This document shows, one piece after another, positions 52,716-61,078 of a stretch of DNA of 64,000 bases. A program made the position numbers and the translations under genes. The notes beneath the pieces were generated by a model, which saw only the letters and a list, made by a program, of their open reading frames with translations, was not told the origin of the DNA and searched no databases. The first letter of the stretch is position 1; the number at the start of each line of letters is the position of its first letter. This stretch comes from an uncultured Prevotellaceae bacterium (lineage in GTDB: Bacteria > Bacteroidota > Bacteroidia > Bacteroidales > Bacteroidaceae), in contig CADACW010000025.1 in the NCBI GenBank assembly GCA_902786565.1, positions 22,931 to 86,930 on the forward strand, in the 5' to 3' direction.

Positions 52716-55412
52716 TTAGTCTTGGAACAGCCAGTCTACCTCGGTCGAGGGACCGTTGAGGGCGCAGTCTCTCGGGCGGATGTCGTCGGTGGTGAATCCT
52801 GCCACGAGGAGGATGCCCTTGGGCAGGCGCAGCGTGTGGCGGCCCGCAGGCAGACTGTAGGCGTGGATGTTCACCTTCGGCATTTGCTCGATGGCGATGG
52901 CATTGGTCAGCAGCGGCTCCGCCTGGCCGTACTCGTTGCCTGTTGCGTCGGTCTCCAGCTTCGGCGGCTTGGCCCACTTCGGGTCGTCGTCGCGGAAGAA
53001 TCCCACCAGCACCTTCACCGGCTTCTTTGTCTCGAAGTTGAGGGTGGTGCCCACGATGCGCGTGGTGTCGCGGTTGAGCACCAGCGGCTGCAGGGCGGTC
53101 AGTTCGGGTGCGACGCTGTCTACGGGCGTGTCGGTGCGCTTCTCGAAGAGGATGGTGCCTTTCTGCAGGGGCGTGGGGTGGAAGTTGTGGGGTGGGAGGA
53201 GTGTGACTGCTGCAGCCTTGGCGGGCATGATGAGCACGTCCTGGCGGGCGGCGGGGTGCTTCAGCTTCTCAATGTTGGCCTTCAGGGCCGCCACCTCGCT
53301 TTCGTAGACGGGCAGCATCTCGCTCCACGTCTTCATCCGTCCGCCGTCGCCGCCCACGGGTATGCGCCTCTGAGCCGTCTGCATGGAGTTGGCGTAGAGG
53401 TAGGTGCCGGCGGTCAGCTGGCTCAGCACGCGCCACATGCCGACACTCTGCTCCAGCAGGGGCACGGCTGCCTCCAGATGGCCGATGTCCTTGGTCCACT
53501 TGTAGCGCAGCACCAGTTCGGCGGCCCGCACTTTGCGCTCGAAGCTCATGGCGAACAGCGCGTAGCAGGCAATGTCGCTGCCCAGCCGCCGCAGCTCGTC
53601 GCCCCGCTCTCCCTGTGGCAGGGTGCCGATGGCCGCGATGGCGGCATCGAAGGCGGCCGACGCCTGCCTGCCGTGCTCCATGCACTGCGCAGCAATGTCG
53701 AGCGGCAGTTCGCCGGTGTGGGGCAGGCCCTTGGCCTCCTTCTCGGCCCACTCGATGAGTTTCTCGCCCTCAGGGCCGCAACTCTCGTAGAAGCCGGGGT
53801 AGATGTTGAACTTATAGGGATTGACCAGCTGGGCCATCGTCATGCCCAGGAGCAGCGTCTGGCGGTTGCCCTCGGTGATGCCGAAGCGGCGCAGCAGCTT
53901 GGGCGCAATCTCGCCCGACTCGTCGTAGGCCTTCAGCAGATGGGCGGCTGCCTGTGTGCTGATGCCGAAATGGCTGGCCAGCGTTTCCGTCCAGAATGTG
54001 GTCTCGGCCGGACCGCTGCGCTCCACATTCCACGCATAGCGGCCCCACGCCCGGTACCACATCCAGTCGCGGTCAATCTGCATAAGCCGTGAGCCGTCCG
54101 CCAGTTTGTCGGCGGTGTAGGGCCAGTCCCAGTAGGAGGCCTGGGGGTAGAGGTGCAGCCCCTTGGAGTGGTGGACGCGGTGCATGGCCTGTACGGCCTT
54201 CTGGATGAACGCCGGCGACGACCACCGCCACGGCTCCAGATTGGCCAGGATGTGCACGTTGTCGATGTGTACGGGCGTGGCCGCTGCCAGCTGGCGGTGG
54301 GTCTCGCCCCAGGGGCCGCCCGGCTCGTAGGTGGTCAGACTCTCGCCCGTATATTTGTTCATGGTGTAGATGTTGGGATAGAGCGGCAGCGAGGCCCGCA
54401 GCACGGCGGGGCCGTCGGTGTCGTGGTTGCGCAGGATGATGGGGGGTAAAGAGGTGAGGGGCGAGGGGTGAGAGGTGAGAGAATGGCTCTCTTGCCTCTC
54501 ACCTCTCACCTCTTGCCCCTCACCTCTCAGCCCATCCAGTATGCCGGGAATGATGGTCTCCGTCATCCAGCGTATGTCGGTGTCGAGGCCCGACATGGCC
54601 TCGCCCAGACAGACGAGAAAGCCCACCCGCGGATATTTCTGGACAAAGGCGGCAATGGACTTGCGCGTATAGTCGGCAATGAGGGGCGTGATGGGGCGGT
54701 TGCGGTCTTGCGTCTTGATGCCATAGTGGTCGGCGAAGGGCTTCGAGACAATGATGTTGTAGAACATCTGGATGATGCGGATGCCCCGGCGGTCGGCCTC
54801 GTCCACCAGGAAGCCGAACATCTCCTGATTCTTCGCCATCGTGGCGTCGTCGACCTCGGTGGCGAAGGGGTAGTCGGGTAGCTTGACCAGCGAGGCGAAG
54901 GGGTGGCCGTTCCACAGGTAGAGCGTGTTCATATTGCAGGCGGCCAGCAGGTCGAGATACTTCAGCCACAGCTCTTTGTCGTAGAACCATGGGAAGTTCT
55001 CCGGCGTGTAGGGATATTCGTAGACGCGGTGGCCGGGCAGATATTCCGTCTTCTGCAGGCCCACGCAGGTGCCGCGCATCACCATCTGGGGCGCGTCGGC
55101 AATGGTCTTCACCCGCGCCAGCGTCGGGTCCTGCCGCCACTCCTCCAGCAGGCGGTTGGCGCCGTAGATGCATCCGGGACCGTCGTTGCCGCTGATGGTC
55201 ACTCGCTTACCCTTGCGGCTGAGGGTGAACCCTTCGGGCGAGCCCTGCCCGTTGGTGTCGATGGCGACGGTCAGGTCGGTGTCGATGGCATCCAGCAGCG
55301 AGGCGGCGTAGGCGGCCTGCGGGGCGGCGCTTTTCACTTTGATTTTCACTTTGCCTGCGGCCGACAGGACCGACAGGAGGCACAGTGCGATGACGATGCT
55401 ATGGCTTTTCAT
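52716..55412 (-). CDS. Secreted glycoside hydrolase with alpha-glucuronidase/GH20-type N-domain, family unassigned
   Basis: 898 aa with a signal peptide (to about residue 20). The N-terminal domain (GFTLSRKGKRVTISGNDGPG, YGANRLLEEWR) is like that in front of GH20/GH67 enzymes. It is followed by a TIM-barrel-like part with GLQKTEYLPGHRVYEYPYTP, LYLWNGHPFASLVKLPDYPF and VGFLVCLGEAMSGLD, where Glu of LGEAM is a possible acid/base. The end is helical, then beta-rich. I cannot name the CAZy family. Residues about 296-321 are encoded by a low-complexity inverted repeat that looks inserted. It overlaps the upstream GH78 gene by 4 bases (ATGA). Confidence 0.7.
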   Translation of the reverse strand: MKSHSIVIALCLLSVLSAAGKVKIKVKSAAPQAAYAASLLDAIDTDLTVAIDTNGQGSPEGFTLSRKGKRVTISGNDGPGCIYGANRLLEEWRQDPTLARVKTIADAPQMVMRGTCVGLQKTEYLPGHRVYEYPYTPENFPWFYDKELWLKYLDLLAACNMNTLYLWNGHPFASLVKLPDYPFATEVDDATMAKNQEMFGFLVDEADRRGIRIIQMFYNIIVSKPFADHYGIKTQDRNRPITPLIADYTRKSIAAFVQKYPRVGFLVCLGEAMSGLDTDIRWMTETIIPGILDGLRGEGQEVRGERQESHSLTSHPSPLTSLPPIILRNHDTDGPAVLRASLPLYPNIYTMNKYTGESLTTYEPGGPWGETHRQLAAATPVHIDNVHILANLEPWRWSSPAFIQKAVQAMHRVHHSKGLHLYPQASYWDWPYTADKLADGSRLMQIDRDWMWYRAWGRYAWNVERSGPAETTFWTETLASHFGISTQAAAHLLKAYDESGEIAPKLLRRFGITEGNRQTLLLGMTMAQLVNPYKFNIYPGFYESCGPEGEKLIEWAEKEAKGLPHTGELPLDIAAQCMEHGRQASAAFDAAIAAIGTLPQGERGDELRRLGSDIACYALFAMSFERKVRAAELVLRYKWTKDIGHLEAAVPLLEQSVGMWRVLSQLTAGTYLYANSMQTAQRRIPVGGDGGRMKTWSEMLPVYESEVAALKANIEKLKHPAARQDVLIMPAKAAAVTLLPPHNFHPTPLQKGTILFEKRTDTPVDSVAPELTALQPLVLNRDTTRIVGTTLNFETKKPVKVLVGFFRDDDPKWAKPPKLETDATGNEYGQAEPLLTNAIAIEQMPKVNIHAYSLPAGRHTLRLPKGILLVAGFTTDDIRPRDCALNGPSTEVDWLFQD
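54451..54528 (-). repeat. In-frame low-complexity inverted repeat inside the glycosidase gene
   Basis: Left arm GAGGTGAGGGGCGAGGGGTG followed by AGAGGTGAGAG pairs with the complementary right arm CTCTCACCTCTTGCCCCTCA and CCTCTC after a short centre. The stem is about 31 bases, nearly perfect. On the minus strand it encodes about 26 residues such as RGEGQEVRGERQESHSLTS between two ordered parts of the barrel. Such GAGGTGAG-type repeats are usually intergenic. Confidence 0.75.
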
Positions 55413-57424
55413 TGTAGGTCAGTGTGGATGGTCTGCTTTGGGGGGATTTCTATTTGACGGTCGCCCACGATGAGCGTGCCCCGGCCACCGTCGCTGCTCA
55501 CGGTGCAGCGGCTGCCGTCCAGCTCGACGTGGATGAGGCCGAAAGGCGTGGGCACGTCGCCCTTCATCCACTGCAGTCCGGCCAGCGTGGGCCGCACTTC
55601 GTACTGGGCATAGCCGGGCTGTGTGGGGCGCACGCCGAGCATATACTTCCCTATAATATAAAGTGGTGAGGCACCCCAGGCGTGGCAGAGGCTCTTGCCG
55701 TAGGGCCGGCCGTACATGGCCAGATGGTCGGTGCCCTGCTCGGCGGGGTTGTACTTCTCCCAGAAGGTGGTGGCGCCCAGGCGCAGCATGCCGCCCCAGT
55801 AGGCTTTCAGCTGGTGCAGCACATCGGCGTGGTGGCCCGTCTGGCAGAGGGCTTCCAGTTCGTAGAAGCGCATATAGGGCGTGGTGATGGCGGGCACGTC
55901 GGGGTTGAGCAGCACATGATTGGCAATCAGGGCCTTTTCGGCATCGGCGGCGAAGTCGTAGATGATGGCGAAGATGTTGGGGAACTTGGTCACCTGCGGG
56001 TTCAGCCGTCCGTCCTCTATGGCGTGGAGGTAGGCGTGGCGGCCGCCATCCCAGAAGGTCTTGTCGATGCTCTGGCGCAGGGCTTCCACGCGCTTGCTGG
56101 TCATGTGCCAGTCGGTGCCGAGCAGGTCGGCGATGGCGCGCATGGTCTCAAGGGCTTTCCACAGCAGGATTTGCTCGAAGGCCAGCGTGCCGCGCTTGTG
56201 CATGGGGAAGTCGGTCCAGTCTACGAAAATCCAGTCGTCGGCCTGGCCCTCGGCCATTCCGTCGGCGTTGACGCGGCCCAGCACGTAGTCCATCAGACTG
56301 ACCATCTTGGGCCACATCTCGGCCAGGAAGGCCCGGTCGGCGGTGTAGGCATAGTAGTCGGCAATGGACTTGAACCAGTAGAACGTGTAGTCCATGATGG
56401 TGTTGATGTGGGCGGTCACCGGGTCCTTGCCGCGCAGTTGGCGGATGGTGCGCTTCACGCACTCGGTGTCGAAGTGCAGGTAGTAGTTCATCAGGTACGA
56501 CTGGATGGCGTCGCCGCTCCATGTCCAGCGGTCGCGCTTGATGCCGTCGCAGAAGAACTCGCGGGTGGTCAGTTCCAGGGTGTAGGCGGCCACGCGCCAG
56601 ATGTGGTTCAGCTCGTCGTCGCTGCAGCTGAAGCTGGCGCACCGTGACGGGTCGGAGGGGGCGTACTCGAAGTCCATGGTCACGTCGGCGTAGGTGCTGT
56701 CGGCAAGGGTCTCTATGCAGACGTGGCGGAAGGCCTTGCTGCCCAGTGTGCCGCCCGTGCTGAGGGTGTCGAGCGTCTCGCAGCGGGCCGTGTCGAGGGC
56801 CTCTTCGCGGCTCTCGCCGTAGTAGATGCGGGCGGTGCCCTGCAGGCCGTGCAGACGGAGGAAGCCGAAGACCTCGCGGCCGAAGTCGTAGAGGCGGGCC
56901 GTGGCCGAGACGGCTTCGCTGCCGACGGGGCGCAGCGGCGTGGTGGGCAGTCGGTAGAGCGAGGGCGGGCAGTCGGCGCTGTCGAAGCACCATGAGGCGG
57001 CGGGCACGTAGATGCCCGAACCGTGGGCCATGCCGTGCTCGTCAATCCATATTTTGTCCTCGCAGGTGGTCAGCCATGTGCTGTCGGTCTTCACCGTGGG
57101 GCCGTCGATGTAGAGGGCTGGCGGCGTGGCTTGGTTCCACACCTTCAGGGCCAGCGTGTGGCGGCCGGCGGGGATGGTGCACGGGCCGGGGGCCTGCAGA
57201 TGGCCGTCGATGGCAAGGTTGTACTGGCCCTCGGCGGCGATGTTGACGGTCTCGGCCTCTGGCAGGTCTACGTCGCGGGTAAAGACCACCGTGGGCCAGT
57301 GGGAGTCCTGTTTCCAAATGGGGGGAAACATAGCCCCGCGCTCGGTGCGGCGGTTGTTGAAGCGGTTGCCGAGCCACACCTCGAAGTCGCCGGGGAACCA
57401 TATCCAAGTAGCTTTGCTCTCCAT
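55409..57424 (-). CDS. Alpha-L-rhamnosidase (GH78)
   Basis: 671 aa without an obvious signal peptide (it starts MESKATWIWFPGDFEVWLGN). The order is N-terminal beta-sandwich domains, then the GH78 (alpha/alpha)6 barrel with FFCDGIKRDRWTWSGD and GADDWIFVDW-like EGQADDWIFVDWTDFP (acidic catalytic residues), then a C-terminal beta-domain (VRPTLAGLQWMKGDVPTPFG). It would release terminal rhamnose from rhamnogalacturonan I fragments. It is the first gene of the 57424-48819 group. The missing signal peptide suggests it acts in the periplasm by another route or in the cytosol on imported oligosaccharides. Confidence 0.88.
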   Translation of the reverse strand: MESKATWIWFPGDFEVWLGNRFNNRRTERGAMFPPIWKQDSHWPTVVFTRDVDLPEAETVNIAAEGQYNLAIDGHLQAPGPCTIPAGRHTLALKVWNQATPPALYIDGPTVKTDSTWLTTCEDKIWIDEHGMAHGSGIYVPAASWCFDSADCPPSLYRLPTTPLRPVGSEAVSATARLYDFGREVFGFLRLHGLQGTARIYYGESREEALDTARCETLDTLSTGGTLGSKAFRHVCIETLADSTYADVTMDFEYAPSDPSRCASFSCSDDELNHIWRVAAYTLELTTREFFCDGIKRDRWTWSGDAIQSYLMNYYLHFDTECVKRTIRQLRGKDPVTAHINTIMDYTFYWFKSIADYYAYTADRAFLAEMWPKMVSLMDYVLGRVNADGMAEGQADDWIFVDWTDFPMHKRGTLAFEQILLWKALETMRAIADLLGTDWHMTSKRVEALRQSIDKTFWDGGRHAYLHAIEDGRLNPQVTKFPNIFAIIYDFAADAEKALIANHVLLNPDVPAITTPYMRFYELEALCQTGHHADVLHQLKAYWGGMLRLGATTFWEKYNPAEQGTDHLAMYGRPYGKSLCHAWGASPLYIIGKYMLGVRPTQPGYAQYEVRPTLAGLQWMKGDVPTPFGLIHVELDGSRCTVSSDGGRGTLIVGDRQIEIPPKQTIHTDLQ

Positions 57425-57439
57425 AATGACTTTTGGCTA

Positions 57440-57455
57440 TATCTTTGCAAAGATA
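57440..57455 (-). promoter_or_regulatory. Palindromic -7 region of the GH78 operon
   Basis: TATCTTTGCAAAGATA is a perfect 16-base palindrome, and each half is a -7 box (TATCTTTG), one for each strand. On the minus strand the ATG at 57424 is 23 bases from the box. A matching -33 TTTG is not clear, so activation by a regulator is possible. Confidence 0.6.
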
Positions 57456-57590
57456 CACATTTTTGCCCGATGTCAGCCATTTTCCTCCGCTTTTTAAGGA
57501 TAAATAACTCAACAGTCGGATGCTGAAAGACTGTGGGTGGGCTCTGCAAGTAGGGCGAGGATTGAAAAAGTTTTACATACCAAAAGGTAG

Positions 57591-57681
57591 CCCCAAGCGG
57601 ACTCAGAGATAAGTGCCTTTTATCTCGGAGATAAGTGCCTTTTATCTCCGAGATAAGTGGCACTTATCTTTTTAGGGGGTA
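57591..57681. repeat. Triple-palindrome GAGATAAG element (copy 2)
   Basis: It has the same layout as 19293-19383: CCCCAAGC, then three tandem palindromes (AGATAAGTGCCTTTTATCT twice, AGATAAGTGGCACTTATCT once), then GGGGGTA. It lies about 150 bases upstream of the GH78 start, within a 573-base intergenic gap. Apart from a possible 37-aa frame and a terminator, I see nothing else there. Confidence 0.85.
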
Positions 57682-57776
57682 TTTTGGCCGTTTTAGAAAA
57701 AATTGACAAAATGGATGCTTAAATCATAAAAGATTGGCCTATAGGTCGAGTTGTTTCTACAGAGCCTTTTGTTCAC

Positions 57777-57890
57777 TCAAAGCTCATACAGCAACTCTTC
57801 AGCCTTTCGCGTTTTGCGCTTACCTGCCTTCACCTCTTCAAGCTGCTGAAAGCCCTCCACCAATCCTTGACGAATATCTTCGTCATTCAT
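57777..57890 (-). CDS. Possible 37-aa orphan small protein, antitoxin-like
   Basis: A 37-codon frame begins MNDEDIRQGLVEGFQQLEEV and ends KAEELLYEL. Its charged helix followed by a short KRKTRKAEELL end resembles small antitoxin-like proteins found as pairs with RelE-type toxins, but no partner is present. It is too short to be sure and may be a remnant. Confidence 0.3.
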   Translation of the reverse strand: MNDEDIRQGLVEGFQQLEEVKAGKRKTRKAEELLYEL

Positions 57891-57923
57891 AAAAAATTAT
57901 CGGAACGGCCAAATGTTTTCGCA

Positions 57924-57972
57924 GGAAAAAAACACTGGCGGCACCCGCCCATTGTGTGGGGGATGCCGCCAG
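57924..57972 (-). terminator. Terminator after the SusC/D-associated lipoprotein genes
   Basis: Stem CTGGCGGCA/TGCCGCCAG (57935-57943 with 57964-57972). On the minus strand it is followed by TGTTTTTTTCC. It lies 25 bases after the stop codon at 57998 and separates the SusC/D transcript from the GH78 group. Confidence 0.85.
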
Positions 57973-57997
57973 AATGTGTTAGCCAAAAACTGTGCGA

Positions 57998-58768
57998 TTA
58001 TTCGTTCTCTTCGAGGCCGCTGTAGCGGATGCCGCTCACCTTGTAGCGGGTGTAGCCGTCGCCGGGATACCAGGGGTCGTCCTTGTAGGTGACGAAGAAG
58101 ACGATGCTGTCGGTCACCGAGCCGTTGTTCTGGCGGCCGGCGTTCTTCAGAATCTTGCCCTCGATGGTGACGGGCATGGACTTCACCTCGTGGAACAGCG
58201 AGTCGACCATCTTGGGCTCGGTCTTGTCGTCGTCGGCCCAAATGGTGTCGCCCTTCTCGTCGCGGTCAACCACCTTCACCCACCACTGGTAGCCGTCGCC
58301 CAGGTTCTCAGACTCGGTGCTGCGGAAGGTCATGGCGTTCTGGTCGATGACGACCTTCGTCTTGAGCGTGTAGCTGGGGAAGTTGGAGCGGAAAGCGGAT
58401 TTTGCTGCCACGGTGTCGCCATCGAGCATATCGATAAAGTCCCATAAATAGCTCTGGTACTTGGCCGATAAGTTTCCTATGCCCATGTTGTCAATCCACA
58501 TCTCGTTGGACGTGTTGCCCGAGGTGTTGTAGGTCAGCATGAGTGTGCGGCCTCCCAGTCCGAAGTAGTCCTCACCGTCGTTGTATCTTTCGATGTTGCC
58601 GTTATCGTCGTAGACGGGCACGTGTATGGGCACGTCGTTCTGGTCGACAGCATCGACGGTGCAATACCACTGTCCGGCCATGCTGACGGTGGCGGTGTTC
58701 TCAATATCCTCCTTCTGGCAAGCTGTTGCAAGGAAGAGCAATGCTGCGAAATATAATACTTTCTTCAT
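57998..58768 (-). CDS. Lipoprotein of a SusCD locus, putative lipid-binding (calycin-like) type
   Basis: 256 aa with a lipoprotein signal (FLATAC-Q). The mature part has SMAGQWYCTVDAVD, LMLTYNTSGNTSNEMWIDN and a C-terminal repeat-free beta-rich region (KVSGIRYSGLEENE). The spacing of Trp, Gly and beta-strands is like PF12888 Lipid_bd proteins that accompany SusC/SusD genes. The real ligand is probably a glycan or unknown. It is 13 bases after the previous gene. Confidence 0.7.
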   Translation of the reverse strand: MKKVLYFAALLFLATACQKEDIENTATVSMAGQWYCTVDAVDQNDVPIHVPVYDDNGNIERYNDGEDYFGLGGRTLMLTYNTSGNTSNEMWIDNMGIGNLSAKYQSYLWDFIDMLDGDTVAAKSAFRSNFPSYTLKTKVVIDQNAMTFRSTESENLGDGYQWWVKVVDRDEKGDTIWADDDKTEPKMVDSLFHEVKSMPVTIEGKILKNAGRQNNGSVTDSIVFFVTYKDDPWYPGDGYTRYKVSGIRYSGLEENE

Positions 58769-58781
58769 AATAGCGGTCTGT

Positions 58782-59489
58782 TTACTGTTGTTTTACCCAA
58801 GTCTGATTGAAAAACATAGTGTTGCCGTTGTAGACAGCCACAAGGCTATAGGTGCTTGTTGCAGCATCGAATGTGCCGGTAAGGCCATCGAGGCTGTCGC
58901 CCCATCCGGGAATTTTGCTTTGAACTAACGACACATTTCCGTCGCCATCTATTGCGATGACACCTCCCATGGCGTATTTTTCGCCATAGCCGGCACGCTG
59001 GCAGTACCATCCTCCGAAGAGGTCGTCAACGGTAAAGGTGCCGTTGCCGTTGTTAATGACCACTACGCGGAAGTCACGTCCGTAGGCCACGGTGTTGCCG
59101 TTATAGACGCGGGTGCCGCTTGCCTGGTTGATGAAGACACCTTCGGTAGGGTCGTTGGGGTCGGCCACGAGTACGGTGCGTGTTGCGCTGGCACCGAAGC
59201 CGTCAGAGTTCTTTGCAGTGGAGTAGGTCAGGGTGTAGAGACCACTCTTGTTGATGTCCAAATTGCCAGTAACAGTCACCTTGTCCGACACATCCTCGCC
59301 CGCCATGATGGAGACGTAGCCCGGATCGACGAATGACTTGCCTTTCTCGGTCACAACGAAGTCACTGCCTTTCAACTCAATGGTGGGGTAGTAGGTGATG
59401 CGGCTCTTGCCTTCCGACTCGTCGTCGCTGCAGCTGGTCATCGTGAACGATGCCACTGCCAAAGCCATTAAGAAAAATATATTCTTCAT
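58782..59489 (-). CDS. DUF5012-like surface lipoprotein of the SusCD locus
   Basis: 235 aa from ATG 59489 (15 extra residues to 59534 look untranslated). The lipoprotein signal ends FTMTSC-S. Residues about 30-100 look like an immunoglobulin-like domain (FVDPGYVSIMAGEDVSDKVT, GLYTLTYSTAKNSDG), followed by a C-terminal beta-domain. DUF5012-type proteins occur in SusC/SusD operons as auxiliary surface glycan-binding proteins. The gene is 53 bases after SusD and 13 bases before the next lipoprotein, so it is in the same transcript. Confidence 0.72.
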   Translation of the reverse strand: MKNIFFLMALAVASFTMTSCSDDESEGKSRITYYPTIELKGSDFVVTEKGKSFVDPGYVSIMAGEDVSDKVTVTGNLDINKSGLYTLTYSTAKNSDGFGASATRTVLVADPNDPTEGVFINQASGTRVYNGNTVAYGRDFRVVVINNGNGTFTVDDLFGGWYCQRAGYGEKYAMGGVIAIDGDGNVSLVQSKIPGWGDSLDGLTGTFDAATSTYSLVAVYNGNTMFFNQTWVKQQ

Positions 59490-59542
59490 ATTAATGTTCG
59501 ATTTATTGATTTTCGATTTGAGAGTAATCTTCAATTTTCAAT

Positions 59543-61057
59543 CTACTTGCCCCAGAATACGGGAGTTGTGTAGCCAGGGAACTCGGGCGAGTTGCCGTTG
59601 CGTGACGCCGAGCTGTCGGCGTAGGGCCAGCGCTCCAGGATGTGGTTCTGTCCGAGTTTGTCCTCCACCAGGATGGGGGTGTAGAGCGTGCCGGGCACGT
59701 AGAGTTCGGGCTTGTACGATGCGTCGTCCTTCAGGTTGTACATCTGCGGGCCGGTGACGCTGCCGAAGGCGGGATAGTCCAGACGGCGGGCCTCACACCA
59801 GGCCTCGAAGTTGTTCACGCCGGAGAGGGCAATCCACTTGGAGATACCGATGCACTCCTTGTACTTGCTCTGGGTGTAGGGGAACTTGGCGATGACCTTG
59901 TCGGCTCCGCTGACACCGGCCGAAGCGCACGATGCCTCGATGGCGGCGTTGTAGTGGGCCTGGGCCTCGGCGCTGTTGTTCTGGCGGGCATAGTACTCGG
60001 CGATGAAGAACTCCACCTCAGAACGAGTGATCAGGTAGACGGGCATGTCGTAGCTGGCCACGGGGCGGCACCAGTAGGTGGACTTGTAGCTGTTAGACGT
60101 GGAGAAGTTCGTGCCCGAAATGCATCCGGTGTACTCGCCTGCGCCGTTCTTCTCGAAGAAGGCCGGCAGACGGGGGTCTTCATAGACCACGTCGCCATTG
60201 GCATCCTTCTGCAGCATGGTGCCGATGATGGCCACGTTGGCCACAACATTGATCTGAGTGTTACCCCAGGCGGTGGAGAACTCCTCGGCGTAGTAGGGGC
60301 TCATGGCACCGGCCTCGTTGCCCCAGCAGTCCTGGTAGGCCACGTCCTCTTCGGGGAAGTTGTCGTCGGCCACCAGCTTGCCTACTTCGGCGGCCACATC
60401 GGGCACGGCATCGATTTCGCGCATCATCAGCTTCAACTTCACGGCGTTGGCAAACTTGATCCAGTTGGCGGCCGTCTCTCCGGGGAAGAGGAAGTTGGTG
60501 GCCACCTGGTCGGCAGCCTGAGCTTTCTCCAAGGCCTCGTCCAGTTCCGTGATGAGTGCGGCGTAGATGTCCTTGCCGTCGTCATATTTGGGCGATGAGA
60601 TGCTCACATTGAAAGCCTCAGTGAAGGGCACCTCTCCGTAGCAGTCCACAAGTGCCTGATAGGTGAAGGCGCGCAGGGTGGTGGCGGCGAGGTAGCTGCC
60701 CCACTCATTGTTCTGCTGGGCCAGCGTGCGGATGGTCTCCAGGTTCTTCAGCGTGCGCGACATCAGCTGTGTATAGGTGCCGCTGGAGCGTGTGGCCGAC
60801 ATCTTGAACTGCGAGAAGTCCAGATAGTTCGACGTGCCGAAGGTCTGTGCGTAGTGCTGTGCATAGTATCCGCCAGTGATGCGCATGAAGTCGCCATAGC
60901 TGCCGGCGAGGTTCATCTCGGCGGCGGGCAGCATGATGCTGGTGGTCATGTTGCTCTCAGAGGGAGAGTTGGGGTCCTGGTTGATGTCCAGATAGCTGTC
61001 GCACGCAGTAGTGGCCAGGCCCAGAATGACAGTAGATATAATTGCTATTTTCTTCAT
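59543..61057 (-). CDS. SusD/RagB-family nutrient-binding lipoprotein (SusD-like_2 type)
   Basis: 504 aa from ATG 61057 (the frame begins 7 codons earlier). The lipoprotein signal ends LATTAC-D. The mature protein begins SYLDINQDPNSPSESNMTTS, the usual SusD N-terminus, and has TPR-like helices and the ends typical of SusD-like_2 (GVNNFEAWCEARRLDYPAFG, GTLYTPILVEDKLGQNHILE). It sits on the outer face of the outer membrane and feeds the SusC channel. It lies 21 bases after the SusC gene. Confidence 0.92.
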   Translation of the reverse strand: MKKIAIISTVILGLATTACDSYLDINQDPNSPSESNMTTSIMLPAAEMNLAGSYGDFMRITGGYYAQHYAQTFGTSNYLDFSQFKMSATRSSGTYTQLMSRTLKNLETIRTLAQQNNEWGSYLAATTLRAFTYQALVDCYGEVPFTEAFNVSISSPKYDDGKDIYAALITELDEALEKAQAADQVATNFLFPGETAANWIKFANAVKLKLMMREIDAVPDVAAEVGKLVADDNFPEEDVAYQDCWGNEAGAMSPYYAEEFSTAWGNTQINVVANVAIIGTMLQKDANGDVVYEDPRLPAFFEKNGAGEYTGCISGTNFSTSNSYKSTYWCRPVASYDMPVYLITRSEVEFFIAEYYARQNNSAEAQAHYNAAIEASCASAGVSGADKVIAKFPYTQSKYKECIGISKWIALSGVNNFEAWCEARRLDYPAFGSVTGPQMYNLKDDASYKPELYVPGTLYTPILVEDKLGQNHILERWPYADSSASRNGNSPEFPGYTTPVFWGK

Positions 61058-61078
61058 AATTATGAGTCCTCCTTTCAA

